Shown here piece by piece: positions 1 through 8,819 of a stretch of 64,000 nt of DNA (within the stretch, counting starts at the first letter, position 1; each line of letters starts with the position of its first letter). The translations under genes were made by a program, and so were the position numbers. The notes below the pieces were generated by a model. It did not search any database. It was not told the DNA's origin and was given only the letters and a program-made list of their open reading frames with translations. This DNA is from Muricea muricata (lineage: Eukaryota > Cnidaria > Anthozoa > Malacalcyonacea > Plexauridae), in assembly GCA_963855995.1 (NCBI GenBank), contig OY979731.1, positions 4,682,942-4,746,941 of the forward strand, given 5' to 3'.

Positions 1-170
1 ATAGTATAGTATGAATAGTATAGTATAGTATAGTATAGTATAGTATAGTATAGTATAGTATAGTATAGTATAGTATAGTATAGTATATAGTATATTAGTA
101 TAGTATAGTATGAATAGTATAGTATAGTATAGTATAGTATAGTATAGTATAGTATAGTATAGTATCGTAT
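1..170. repeat. (AGTAT)n pentanucleotide array
   Basis: A nearly pure AGTAT tandem array with a few variant units (ATGAATAGTAT, TATATTAGT). It keeps the same 5-nt phase as the GC-rich array that follows and passes through one CGTAT unit at the border. It begins at the window edge, so its true length is unknown. Confidence 0.95.
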
Positions 171-846
171 GGTGCGGTGCGGTGCGGTGCGGTGCGGTGC
201 GGTGCGGTGCGGTGCGGTGCGGTGCGGTGCGGTGCGGTGCGGTGCGGTGCGGTGCGGTGCGGTGCGGTGCGGTGCGGTGCGGTGCGGTGCGGTGCGGTGC
301 GGTGCGGTGCGGTGCGGTGCGGTGCGGTGCGGTGCGGTGCGGTGCGGTGCGGTGCGGTGCGGTGCGGTGCGGTGCGGTGCGGTGCGGTGCGGTGCGGTGC
401 GGTGCGGTGCGGTGCGGTGCGGTGCGGTGCGGTGCGGTGCGGTGCGGTGCGGTGCGGTGCGGTGCGGTGCGGTGCGGTGCGGTGCGGTGCGGTGCGGTGC
501 GGTGCGGTGCGGTGCGGTGCGGTGCGGTGCGGTGCGGTGCGGTGCGGTGCGGTGCGGTGCGGTGCGGTGCGGTGCGGTGCGGTGCGGTGCGGTGCGGTGC
601 GGTGCGGTGCGGTGCGGTGCGGTGCGGTGCGGTGCGGTGCGGTGCGGTGCGGTGCGGTGCGGTGCGGTGCGGTGCGGTGCGGTGCGGTGCGGTGCGGTGC
701 GGTGCGGTGCGGTGCGGTGCGGTGCGGTGCGGTGCGGTGCGGTGCGGTGCGGTGCGGTGCGGTGCGGTGCGGTGCGGTGCGGTGCGGTGCGGTGCGGTGC
801 GGTGCGGTGCGGTACGGTACGGTACAGTATAGTATAGTATAGTATA
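171..846. repeat. (GGTGC)n satellite block with AGTAT tail
   Basis: Positions 171-810 hold 128 uninterrupted copies of GGTGC. Three GGTAC units follow (811-825), then AGTAT units again to about 846. GGTAC is intermediate between the two unit types, so this is one pentamer satellite with a homogenised GC-rich core. A 5-nt unit without stops opens every frame on both strands, which produces long meaningless reading frames. The block lies in the intron downstream of the exon at 917-1488. Confidence 0.95.
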
Positions 847-916
847 TTAGTAGTGCTGAAACCAGTTGAAGACGAAAACTAAAATTGCAGTATAAAAAAA
901 CTTTACCAATTCTTAC

Positions 917-1597
917 CTGAGGAATACTTGATAAAGACACAATTGTTTTTCCAAATAAGCTACATGACTAGCTTCCACCAGCGGCCTTCTTTCCGAATAA
1001 AATTGGAATCCTTCATTGTTGTTTCCATATTGTGCATACTTGTAGATACGCCCACAACTCGGGCACTTAGAAGTAAGTTTAAGACCTGGTACTGGACCAG
1101 TTAGTTTAAAAATGGTTACTTGAGCAGGTTGATTGTGTATAGTTAGTTTCCTATCACATTTCACACATTTTTCAACAGGAGGGCAAAGGATTTCATAAAA
1201 TGGAATGCTTGTTGATAAACACGCATTGTGGACGTTATCTTCCAGTGTTGCGCTAGTCACGAACTCGGATACTCTAGCAAGGTTATTTATCAAGAAATCA
1301 ACTTCAGCTGTAGTCTGAGATGGGGAAAAGGCAGTGAAAATTTTCTTTTTCATGTCGACAGGCATAGTTGCAGGGATTTTGTTTATTGCGTATCTTGCTA
1401 ACAACAGCGGCATCAAGCCAAAATACATTACAAGAAGTGCTAACATCTGACTTTGGTCTGAGCGATTATCGGTAAAATACTGTTCCATAATTATCCTCTA
1501 TTGACAAATTTGATAGTTTCAAAAATGCTTCTTTAATTTCATTTCTCGAGCGCTTCCTCTCGCGAAACTGTTGGAAACGGGAGTTTTTATCTGCCAT
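917..1597 (-). CDS. CxC5-type cysteine-cluster protein (KDZ-associated), 5' exon, partial
   Basis: From the ATG at 1488 a 191-codon frame reads leftward. Its C-terminal half has cysteines at residues 102, 108 and 111 (in CPPVEKCVKCDRK) and 142 and 145 (in KCPSCGRIYKY). This layout is recognised as the CxC5-like cysteine cluster found with KDZ (Kyakuja-Dileera-Zisupton) transposases, and is probably metal binding. The reading frame ends inside a good splice donor (CAG|GTAAGA, exon end 917), so the gene continues left beyond the satellite and off the window. Upstream, an ATG at 1597 opens a basic stretch (MADKNSRFQQFRERKRSR) in another frame that runs up to about 1490. A one-base frameshift near 1480-1495 probably separates the true N-terminus from the rest, so this copy may be a pseudogene. 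The family call rests on motif recognition only. Confidence 0.6.
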
Positions 1598-1632
1598 AAC
1601 TTAACACTGTCACTGATTGCCTGCAAATCGAA

Positions 1633-1917
1633 AAACTATACAATGCACGCCAAAAGCTCTGTTGCATGCAAAACAACAGGAAATATACACTCTCAAAGTC
1701 AAACACACAGAAAAATAAGATCAATCTCTCGTTCTTAAACTACAGGTATCCAGTTGCAAAACAACAGGAAATATACACTCAAACACACAGAAATAAAATC
1801 AATTAAAATCAATCTATCGTTCTTAAACTATACCATGCACGCCAAAAGCTCTTTTGCAAAACAGGAAATATACACTCAAACGCACACAAAAATAAAATCA
1901 ATCTCTCGTTCTAAATA
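1633..1917. repeat. Imperfect tandem repeat, about 3 units of about 105 bp
   Basis: Three diverged units share the blocks CAGGAAATATACACTC, AAACACACAGAAA and AATCAATCTCTCGTTCT. The first and third also share ATGCACGCCAAAAGCTCT. No coding potential is visible. The stretch 1918-2347 that follows is AT-rich with nothing recognisable. Confidence 0.8.
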
Positions 1918-2347
1918 AGAAATATGACATGATTTACACGTTCTTAATAATACATTAATTGTATACTTTATAGTACGATTAAATAATGTATACTCATATA
2001 CTTATTGCGCGAGGTTTTACTATTATATGTTATGTAATCAATATTGTATATACTTATAGGTTTTACTATTATAAATAATGTATTAAATATTGTATACTAA
2101 TAGGCAAATTGTAAAATATGATATACTGATGCGCAGAATAGACTGTAATATTGCGCAAAGTTTCGTAGCGTGACACAATAACAGGAAGTGATATTACATG
2201 TAACCCTCAAATTCACCTAGCTCATTAGCTGTAGGTCTATCATTCTTGGCATGACATCCACATTGCTTTATGATCACTGCAGTCTGCAGATCACATATGA
2301 TGATCACTAAAGTATGTTTCTAAATTACCTGAGACAATTTCCACATT

Positions 2348-2541
2348 TTATACAATGTTGGTATATATATAGGTCAATAAGTGTTTGTTATCAGTTGTAG
2401 GATTGTCAACTAATTTTCTATAGCCATTGTCTCTGACCATGACATTATAAAGTGATTCTCTTTCCGCTTCAACCAACCAATTTACATTAAAATCTCCATT
2501 AAATATGTTATGACTGCTGTGATCGACAATGTGCTGCAATG
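2348..2541 (-). pseudogene. Endonuclease-like (AP-endonuclease/retroelement) fragment
   Basis: A short minus-strand frame contains NGDFNVNWL, then NGYRKLV, NPTTDN and YIYTN. This order matches the C-terminal part of the endonuclease/exonuclease/phosphatase fold as found in non-LTR retrotransposons and related multidomain proteins (GDFN, PTT, DHIYTN). The usual DHI(Y/F) is replaced by LTYIYTN, so the final catalytic D-H is missing. A TTTCAG acceptor-like sequence lies just upstream (2542-2547), so it could be an exon. It is too short to place in a family and is probably a relic. Confidence 0.5.
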
Positions 2542-3288
2542 CTGAAATTAAATTATATTGTTACCCTTATTTGTAATTTGTATAAAATGCTCTGTAAAAT
2601 TTGCGATTTTAAAGCAAATATCTAAATTTTATTATCCAAAACAAAACAACTAAGAACTTATGAGAGCATACCTTAGTAAAATCCCAGAAAGAAAGCAAAG
2701 AAACACTTTACAAACCGCCCAATATTATTCAGCACTTTAAACGAACGAACAAAGCACACACTGCATTGGATTTGCAGCGCTACCATAACCTCCATACGTC
2801 ACGAGTTATATTGTCACAACTTCGGGGCATTGTCGGTAACATTAAAATACTTTTAAGTGTTAGCGTTTATTTTGTAAGCTCGTGACGTCAAAATACGTCA
2901 TATTCGTTGACCAAACACAGCCAGTCACCCAGCCAGCCAGTCCCCCAGAATTTTCGCATACATAGCTCTACGTTGCTATGCAACGTAGACGCAAAAAAAC
3001 GGTTGGAAAACATTCTCTAAACTAAAGAATGCAAAAAAGTAATTGAAATTAATGGACCGTCACTTTATACCTTAAGCCACAGTAGACGCCTAATCAACAG
3101 ACCGTTGCAACGGCAAAATGACTGTTGACAGACTGTTGCAAAATGCAACAGACCGTTTCAAGAACAGTCTTATTCTTAAATCAGCATCATATATAACCGT
3201 GATGATATGTAGTTTCAGATGTAGTATGACATTGTCGTGATTGTTAATGTTTGTAATCATAATTGTTCATTGTAATTTGTAATGCATA
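2542..3288. other. Intergenic, no gene seen; one dispersed repeat
   Basis: No convincing gene is visible. About 2993-3045 (GTTGGAAAACATTCTCTAAA and flank) recurs at about 15955-16005. Around 3098-3160 are short repeats built on GACTGTTGCAAAA. Confidence 0.5.
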
Positions 3289-3293
3289 CTAAT

Positions 3294-3615
3294 TGAAGAA
3301 ATACGCTTCTCACTTGTTTAATAGATTTATTAGCCAACGATGAAACGAACTTTCTGTTACAAAAATAATATCAAAATTACAACAATGAAGAGTATGAATA
3401 CAATAATATAAAATACAGTTACTACTTACAGGAAGGTTGTATAATCTTTCCAGCCGATTATTATAAGAAAGAAGAAAGCGATATACAATAATAACACGTA
3501 AACTCTAGCAAAGTTAATATGCGATACTCGCAATGAAACAACAACAACAATCGTCCTCTCGTCCCACGTGGTCAGCGGTGACCAATATCAAGTACTTCAT
3601 GGTGTAAACCCTGCA
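3294..3615 (-). repeat. 3' LTR of the Ty3/gypsy element
   Basis: A 322-bp copy, identical to the 8493-8814 copy except for one base at 3324. In element orientation this is the 3' LTR, and the minus-strand reading frame ends 44 bp from it. Confidence 0.97.
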
Positions 3616-3625
3616 TCCCCCCCAG
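3616..3625 (-). promoter_or_regulatory. Polypurine tract
   Basis: On the minus strand the sequence CTGGGGGGGA lies directly against the 3' LTR. This is where plus-strand DNA synthesis would be primed in an LTR retrotransposon. Confidence 0.8.
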
Positions 3626-3659
3626 TCCGGGAGCTGCGATAAGTCGCAGGTGACCGGAC

Positions 3660-6600
3660 TCAATAAGCCAGCCACCGCCCCGTCTCTGGTTCATAGCGTT
3701 TGGGCGGGTGACGTGCGCGAAGTGGTCGTGTGTGAATATTGGATGGGCACGGCTGTTCGTCGGTTGCTGGTGGTGTGTGCGATATGGGATTTGTCGCCTC
3801 GACCTGTTGCTTACCTTGCTGGTGAAGTGGGTCAGGGTTGGGAGTCCGTGTAGGGCTCTCTGGTTGCGGTGAAGGGGGTTGCCTGTCTGGTGAGGTGGGT
3901 AGTGTGTCCGCCATAGGGGCTGTGGTATCCCGTATAGTGTCCTTCATGTTTGTAGTGTTCATTGGTGGTCGCTGGTGAATGAACGGTGTGGCAGGTGTGT
4001 AAGCACGAAGAAATCTGCGGTTCCGTAAGGTTAGGCGACCTGAACCATCTACCTTCACCCGGTACTGATCATGACCTGGTGTCTCAACTATGGTTCCTGA
4101 TCTGTCCCATTTTTTTGGGCTTGGTCCTTGTTGATTTTGGAGGAATACTTTTTCGCCGATACTCAGTGGACGGAGGGGTCGCGAGTGTGCACTTAGGGAT
4201 TCAGATGTGCGGGCCATCCGGAGACGTAGGGCGTCTTCCTTCGCGGCCCATGCTTGGCGCCAAAGTGGGCGAACGTTCGGATTTGAGAACTTTTCAAGCC
4301 TGTTGGCAAACGACAGCGTGTCACGAATCGGGCGGCCAAAGATGATCTGTGCCGGGGAGACATTGCAATCCGGGTCTGGAGTGTTGCGTAACTGTAGCAT
4401 CGCGCGAAGAAATTTGTCGTCGTCAAGGTCCCCCGACGGGCCGATGTTGGACATAAGTAGGCGTTTGGCAGTTTTAACTGCAACTTCGGCTCGTCCATTT
4501 GATTGGGGGAAGTAGGCAGACGAAATACGATGCTTGACGCCCCATGTACGTAGGAAGGTTTCTGTGCTGCCAGCTACAAATTCCGGTCCACCATCGCTTG
4601 ACAGTTCTGCAGGTACACCGAACGTGGCAAAGAACGAGCGGAGGTGCCGTATAAGTCCTGTTGCTCCGGCATAAGTGGTGCCTGCCTTGGATCCAAAAAC
4701 TTCCACCCAGCCTGACAGGCGATCACCAACAGCAAGATAGTGGTGGCCGCCGTAGTCGAAGAAATCTGCAAACACGGATTCAAATGGGGTGGTTGGTGGT
4801 GGAGAGGATATTGGGGTGGTGGCAGCTTGCGATGGTGCATTCCTGTTACAATCCACACATGACTCTCTTGTCTTGTTGATGTCTTTGGACATACCTGGCC
4901 AATAGGTGATGGAACGTGCACGCTGTTCCATGGTCGAGATACCTTGATGGGCAGCATGGAGGTGTTCCAGTACTCTGTTTCTTAGTGAGGTAGGGATGAC
5001 AACACGATCGTTGTACATAAGAACATCGTCCTGTATGTAGAGGGACTCACGGACAGGCCAGAATGGTGCGATCAGCGGATCAGAACGGTCAATGGTTTGG
5101 GTGTCATTCTCGACCAGTTTTAAGGGCTTACTCAATGCAGGGTCAACAGTTGTCTCCTTCACAAGGCAGGGCCAGGAAATGATGCCAAGTTCTGAGGCTT
5201 CAGTGCGGATAGACGACATAAGAGCGATCTCCATGGCATCATGGGTTGTTAGTTTCCCAGTCGAGGAGTTATGTGAACAGCACGAAGAAGACGGGTGTCG
5301 GGACATGGCGTCAGCGGCGGTGTTCGATTTTCCTGGGAGGTGCGTTATATTGAAGCGCCACGGGAGGGTACGTTGCTTCAGACGAAAGAGCCGTGAATTT
5401 GTGATCTCATCCAATGTGCGATCACCAAAGATCTTGGTCAAGGGCTTGTGGTCGGTGACTATGACCAGGTTGTCACAGCCTTGTGTGAAGTATTTCGTTT
5501 GCTCAAGGCCCCAGGCCACAGCCAGAGCTTCGCCTTCGATAGCGGCGTATCTTTCTTCAGCAGCTGTCAGGAAACGCGAACCAGCCAAAGTGATGCGCCA
5601 TCCGCCAGGGCAGCAGTCTGGTAGGCTAGCGGGGCATTTGCAGTGCTTTTGGAAGAGGAAATATCCTATACCGCGTTTGGACCAATCCGGGCGAAGGCAT
5701 GTTGGTCGTGACATGTCGAAAATTTCCACTCCTCGGCGGATGGCATCGATGATTGCCTCTTTGGATGCTTGGAATGCGTCCTCTAGTTCGGCGGTCCATA
5801 CGAACTTGCATCGAGGACTGAGGAATGGCTTAAACGGTGCCATCAGATCACGTAGTTGGGCATAGTTTGATACTTGGTTGACCAGGCCGAACCAGCTCCG
5901 AATGTCAGTGGTCGAAGTTGGAGATGGAAATTCGCGTATTGCATCAAGGTACTTTGGGAGTGGTTCGATCGTGGCGTCAGAGACTCTGAAGCCGGCAAAG
6001 TCAACACTGCGCTCGGCGAATTGAAATTTGTCCGGGTTAAGGACAATCCCAGCTTGACCAAGGCGGGTAAGTAGATCGATCGTCCGCCACCAGTGTTGTG
6101 TAAGTATCTGGTCATAATGAATGGTGTCATCCACACAACGTTCCTTACGCTCGAAAGAGGATAGGATGGCGTCAAATCGTCGATTGTAACCGTCCCCTGA
6201 TGATAGGAATCCTTGTGGCGCTCTTGTATATCGCCACCGTCCAAATGGGGTGATAAAAGTGGTAAGGTGACGATCGGACTGACGTAGGGGAACGCTGTGA
6301 TAGCCGTTCCATGCATCGGTGACGGTCTTCCATGTATCTTTGGGGATACGGCGAGCAAGGTGGAAAGGGGACTCCATGGCAAAGGTTTCTCTCTGGCAGA
6401 ACTTGTTCAAAGGTGAAAGGTCGACAGTGCGGCGGGGGGATCCATCGTGCTTTCTTGTCACTACCATGCGGTGACACCATGTGACTGGTTCACCGTAGGG
6501 TACACGTTCGATAACACCAAGTGCCTCATCGCGAAGGAGGTCGTCGTGTACACGCTGCTGCCAGTGGAGTGGTATTGTGGCTGGGGTATGGCATGCCTTC

Positions 6601-8459
6601 GGAGTGGCATCTGGGTCCACATGGATCTCGACTGGTGGACCTTCCATGCAGGGTAATGCACGATGCGGACATGTGTTGAAGGTGGAGGAGGCATATCGTT
6701 CCAGAAGCCATGCTTTCATGCGTCTGTTGTTGTCTGGTGTGCATGGGAAAGGGAGCTTGGCTGGGCGTAATGGTGTAACTGCACGTTGGGGGCAAGAGCA
6801 CGACTCTTCTCTTTTGGCGCTGGGTGTGCTGCAGCCCTCGTTGATGGACCTCACCTCCGACGTTGCCGGTTGTACATTTTTGGTGCTATGGGGCATGTCG
6901 TTGCTGTGGTTCACTCCATTGGGGTTATCTGCTGAGGTAAAGATTTGTGATAGAATGCCAAGGTTCAGCAGGGATTCGTACGACAAATACATGGCGTTGA
7001 CGGAGCTGCTTACATACACCATAGATCGGCATGAAGACTTCTCACCGTTCCGTGACTTGGCAGTGAGCTTGGCGAAGAATGCCCCCTCGATTGATATACT
7101 GGAGCGATTTGCAGCTGAGAGTTTAAGGCTGACAGGAGAAAGGTCATCTCGGCAGAAGCCACAAGCAAGAAACTCATCCAGTGACCATAGGTCAGACTGT
7201 GCTCCCGTGTCTGCAATAGCGGAAATGTCAATGCTCTGTTCATTAGCTGTGGAGGGATTGTGGCAGTGCTTGGCTGGCTTGGAGTTGTCCAGAGAGATAG
7301 ATATCGAAACTCTCGGGTGAGGGCGTAGGCGTGCTCTTTTCCATTCGCCTTTCGTGAAAATATGGTGGTCAAGTACCACATGAAACGTTTGGCCAGAGGT
7401 TGCGTGAGTAGCTCGACCCCGCCTGGGGTAGTGATGACGACGTTTGCGGGGGACTGCAGTAGTTTGAAATGCAGCGATTTGCGATATAGGATCAGTGGCA
7501 AGCGTGGCCTGTGTCGTTGGCTGTTGCTCTAGCGTTTGACGTGAACGTCTGTTACGACGGCGGGATCTGTAGCAGGCAAGGCAGACCCTGTGTGGTTTGG
7601 TGTTCCATCCCCGGGCTCCTTCTGTAAATAACTTGAAAAGGTTTTTGCAGTCCGGACATTTCGCTTCTCTCGCGCGATCGGCGGTAGATGGAATCGAGTG
7701 AGTAGCTTCTGTTGGAGAGGTTTGCTGCTGTCTAAATGATGACATAGCAGACAAGGAGGATGAAGGAAGAGCATTGCGTGCCATTTCCTTACTCTCAACC
7801 AATGATACAACGTCATTGACTGGTGTCTTCAGGATGTCTTTGGTGCCGAGCACTTCGCGGCGGATCTCCGTATCGTATATGCCATTTAGTAAGACATCCT
7901 GTATGGCGTGGTTCGTATAGTCGACGCTTTTCCCACATTCACAAACAGTAGCGAAGGCACACGTTTCGGCTTTACCTCGTACTCTAGCAGTGAAGGCTCG
8001 GAAAGTTTCATCTCGCTCTTGCCGTAACTGTAGCAGCTCGGTGCGCAGAACACCGGTGGCTACGGGGATAACTGCGAGCGAGCGCATGTTCTCGAGCAGC
8101 TGTGGTAAACTGTCCGATGCTGCATCTGGTTTGGCTTTAAGGATGCTGTCCCCTAGCTCTGGGCCAGCGCATTGGAAAAGCTGTGCTGGTGCTGAGGATT
8201 CGTCTATTCTCGATCCAGCACGGAATACTTCCCATCGACGTACGAAGACGTTCCATTCCTCTGTGGAGACTCCAACGTTCACTTTTGGTCGATCTAATTT
8301 GGGGCCTCGTAGTACTGGCTCTGGTGCAGATGTAGTGGCTGTGGGTGCTGTATTTTGATGAGCCAGGCCATGATTGGTCAGCAATGCGATCGCCAGATCT
8401 TCACAAACGTCTAATGTTTTAAATTCGCAATGAGGGACAGAGCATTCTACAACTACCAT
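3660..8459 (-). CDS. Ty3/gypsy Gag-Pol polyprotein, 1599 aa, single frame
   Basis: Residues 6-33 form a C2H2-like finger (C6, C11, H29, H33). A Gag-like region follows, with a C-x2-C pair repeated (C268/C271, C293/C296) instead of a CCHC knuckle. Aspartic protease: ADTGAQ with D417. Reverse transcriptase: D715 (VTDAWNGYHS) and the CVDDTIH box with D777/D778. RNase H: D925, E975, D1003, D1050 (AADAMSRHP). Integrase: an HLHAAH...CVDC zinc-binding region (about 1166-1204), then catalytic D1232, D1289 and E1325 (spacings 56 and 35 residues), and a C-terminal tail. There is no stop or frameshift between Gag and Pol, so both would come from one translation product. The ATG at 8459 lies 21 bp after the primer-binding site. 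Probably functional. Confidence 0.96.
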   Translation of the reverse strand: MVVVECSVPHCEFKTLDVCEDLAIALLTNHGLAHQNTAPTATTSAPEPVLRGPKLDRPKVNVGVSTEEWNVFVRRWEVFRAGSRIDESSAPAQLFQCAGPELGDSILKAKPDAASDSLPQLLENMRSLAVIPVATGVLRTELLQLRQERDETFRAFTARVRGKAETCAFATVCECGKSVDYTNHAIQDVLLNGIYDTEIRREVLGTKDILKTPVNDVVSLVESKEMARNALPSSSLSAMSSFRQQQTSPTEATHSIPSTADRAREAKCPDCKNLFKLFTEGARGWNTKPHRVCLACYRSRRRNRRSRQTLEQQPTTQATLATDPISQIAAFQTTAVPRKRRHHYPRRGRATHATSGQTFHVVLDHHIFTKGEWKRARLRPHPRVSISISLDNSKPAKHCHNPSTANEQSIDISAIADTGAQSDLWSLDEFLACGFCRDDLSPVSLKLSAANRSSISIEGAFFAKLTAKSRNGEKSSCRSMVYVSSSVNAMYLSYESLLNLGILSQIFTSADNPNGVNHSNDMPHSTKNVQPATSEVRSINEGCSTPSAKREESCSCPQRAVTPLRPAKLPFPCTPDNNRRMKAWLLERYASSTFNTCPHRALPCMEGPPVEIHVDPDATPKACHTPATIPLHWQQRVHDDLLRDEALGVIERVPYGEPVTWCHRMVVTRKHDGSPRRTVDLSPLNKFCQRETFAMESPFHLARRIPKDTWKTVTDAWNGYHSVPLRQSDRHLTTFITPFGRWRYTRAPQGFLSSGDGYNRRFDAILSSFERKERCVDDTIHYDQILTQHWWRTIDLLTRLGQAGIVLNPDKFQFAERSVDFAGFRVSDATIEPLPKYLDAIREFPSPTSTTDIRSWFGLVNQVSNYAQLRDLMAPFKPFLSPRCKFVWTAELEDAFQASKEAIIDAIRRGVEIFDMSRPTCLRPDWSKRGIGYFLFQKHCKCPASLPDCCPGGWRITLAGSRFLTAAEERYAAIEGEALAVAWGLEQTKYFTQGCDNLVIVTDHKPLTKIFGDRTLDEITNSRLFRLKQRTLPWRFNITHLPGKSNTAADAMSRHPSSSCCSHNSSTGKLTTHDAMEIALMSSIRTEASELGIISWPCLVKETTVDPALSKPLKLVENDTQTIDRSDPLIAPFWPVRESLYIQDDVLMYNDRVVIPTSLRNRVLEHLHAAHQGISTMEQRARSITYWPGMSKDINKTRESCVDCNRNAPSQAATTPISSPPPTTPFESVFADFFDYGGHHYLAVGDRLSGWVEVFGSKAGTTYAGATGLIRHLRSFFATFGVPAELSSDGGPEFVAGSTETFLRTWGVKHRISSAYFPQSNGRAEVAVKTAKRLLMSNIGPSGDLDDDKFLRAMLQLRNTPDPDCNVSPAQIIFGRPIRDTLSFANRLEKFSNPNVRPLWRQAWAAKEDALRLRMARTSESLSAHSRPLRPLSIGEKVFLQNQQGPSPKKWDRSGTIVETPGHDQYRVKVDGSGRLTLRNRRFLRAYTPATPFIHQRPPMNTTNMKDTIRDTTAPMADTLPTSPDRQPPSPQPESPTRTPNPDPLHQQGKQQVEATNPISHTPPATDEQPCPSNIHTRPLRARHPPKRYEPETGRWLAY

Positions 8460-8479
8460 GTTTCCCTTTTTGTCCGTAT

Positions 8480-8492
8480 AAAGTTCGTTTCA
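8480..8492 (-). promoter_or_regulatory. Primer-binding site, probable self-priming type
   Basis: Directly after the 5' LTR, in element orientation, lies TGAAACGAACTTT. It does not begin with TGG as expected for pairing with a tRNA CCA end. It is an exact 13-nt complement of a segment inside the LTR (8540-8552). Transcript segment and site could pair across a 47-nt loop, as described for the Tf1/sushi self-priming group. Confidence 0.7.
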
Positions 8493-8814
8493 TGAAGAAA
8501 TACGCTTCTCACTTGTTTAATAAATTTATTAGCCAACGATGAAACGAACTTTCTGTTACAAAAATAATATCAAAATTACAACAATGAAGAGTATGAATAC
8601 AATAATATAAAATACAGTTACTACTTACAGGAAGGTTGTATAATCTTTCCAGCCGATTATTATAAGAAAGAAGAAAGCGATATACAATAATAACACGTAA
8701 ACTCTAGCAAAGTTAATATGCGATACTCGCAATGAAACAACAACAACAATCGTCCTCTCGTCCCACGTGGTCAGCGGTGACCAATATCAAGTACTTCATG
8801 GTGTAAACCCTGCA
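8493..8814 (-). repeat. 5' LTR of the Ty3/gypsy element
   Basis: A 322-bp LTR, promoter end of the minus-strand element. If the self-primer at 8540-8552 marks the start of R, as in Tf1, then U3 is about 262 bp and R-U5 about 60 bp. That division is inferred, not seen. Confidence 0.97.
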
Positions 8815-8819
8815 CTAAT

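Larger units (their letters stand above)
3294..8814 (-). mobile_element. Complete Ty3/gypsy LTR retrotransposon
   Basis: The 5521-bp element is flanked by the 5-bp target duplication CTAAT (3289-3293 and 8815-8819). The two 322-bp LTRs begin TG and end CA. They differ only at 3324 (G) versus 8523 (A), so insertion was recent. The internal region holds one gag-pol frame on the minus strand. A polypurine tract (CTGGGGGGGA on the minus strand) abuts the 3' LTR at 3616, and the primer-binding site abuts the 5' LTR at 8492. The domain order protease, RT, RNase H, integrase places it in Ty3/gypsy. Every part looks intact, so it may be autonomous. Confidence 0.97.

Noticed and set aside
95-940. Long frames on both strands across the GGTGC array (HRTAP- and CGAVR-type repeats)
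   Set aside because: A pentamer without stops opens every frame. There is no gene context or start/stop logic.
3650-3853. Plus-strand frame at the end of the retrotransposon
   Set aside because: Overlaps the C-terminal Pol coding sequence on the other strand and has no features.
6577-7320. Plus-strand 247-codon frame (and others at 5092-5865 and 7990-8358) inside the retrotransposon
   Set aside because: Antisense shadows of the gag-pol frame, whose domains account for the sequence.
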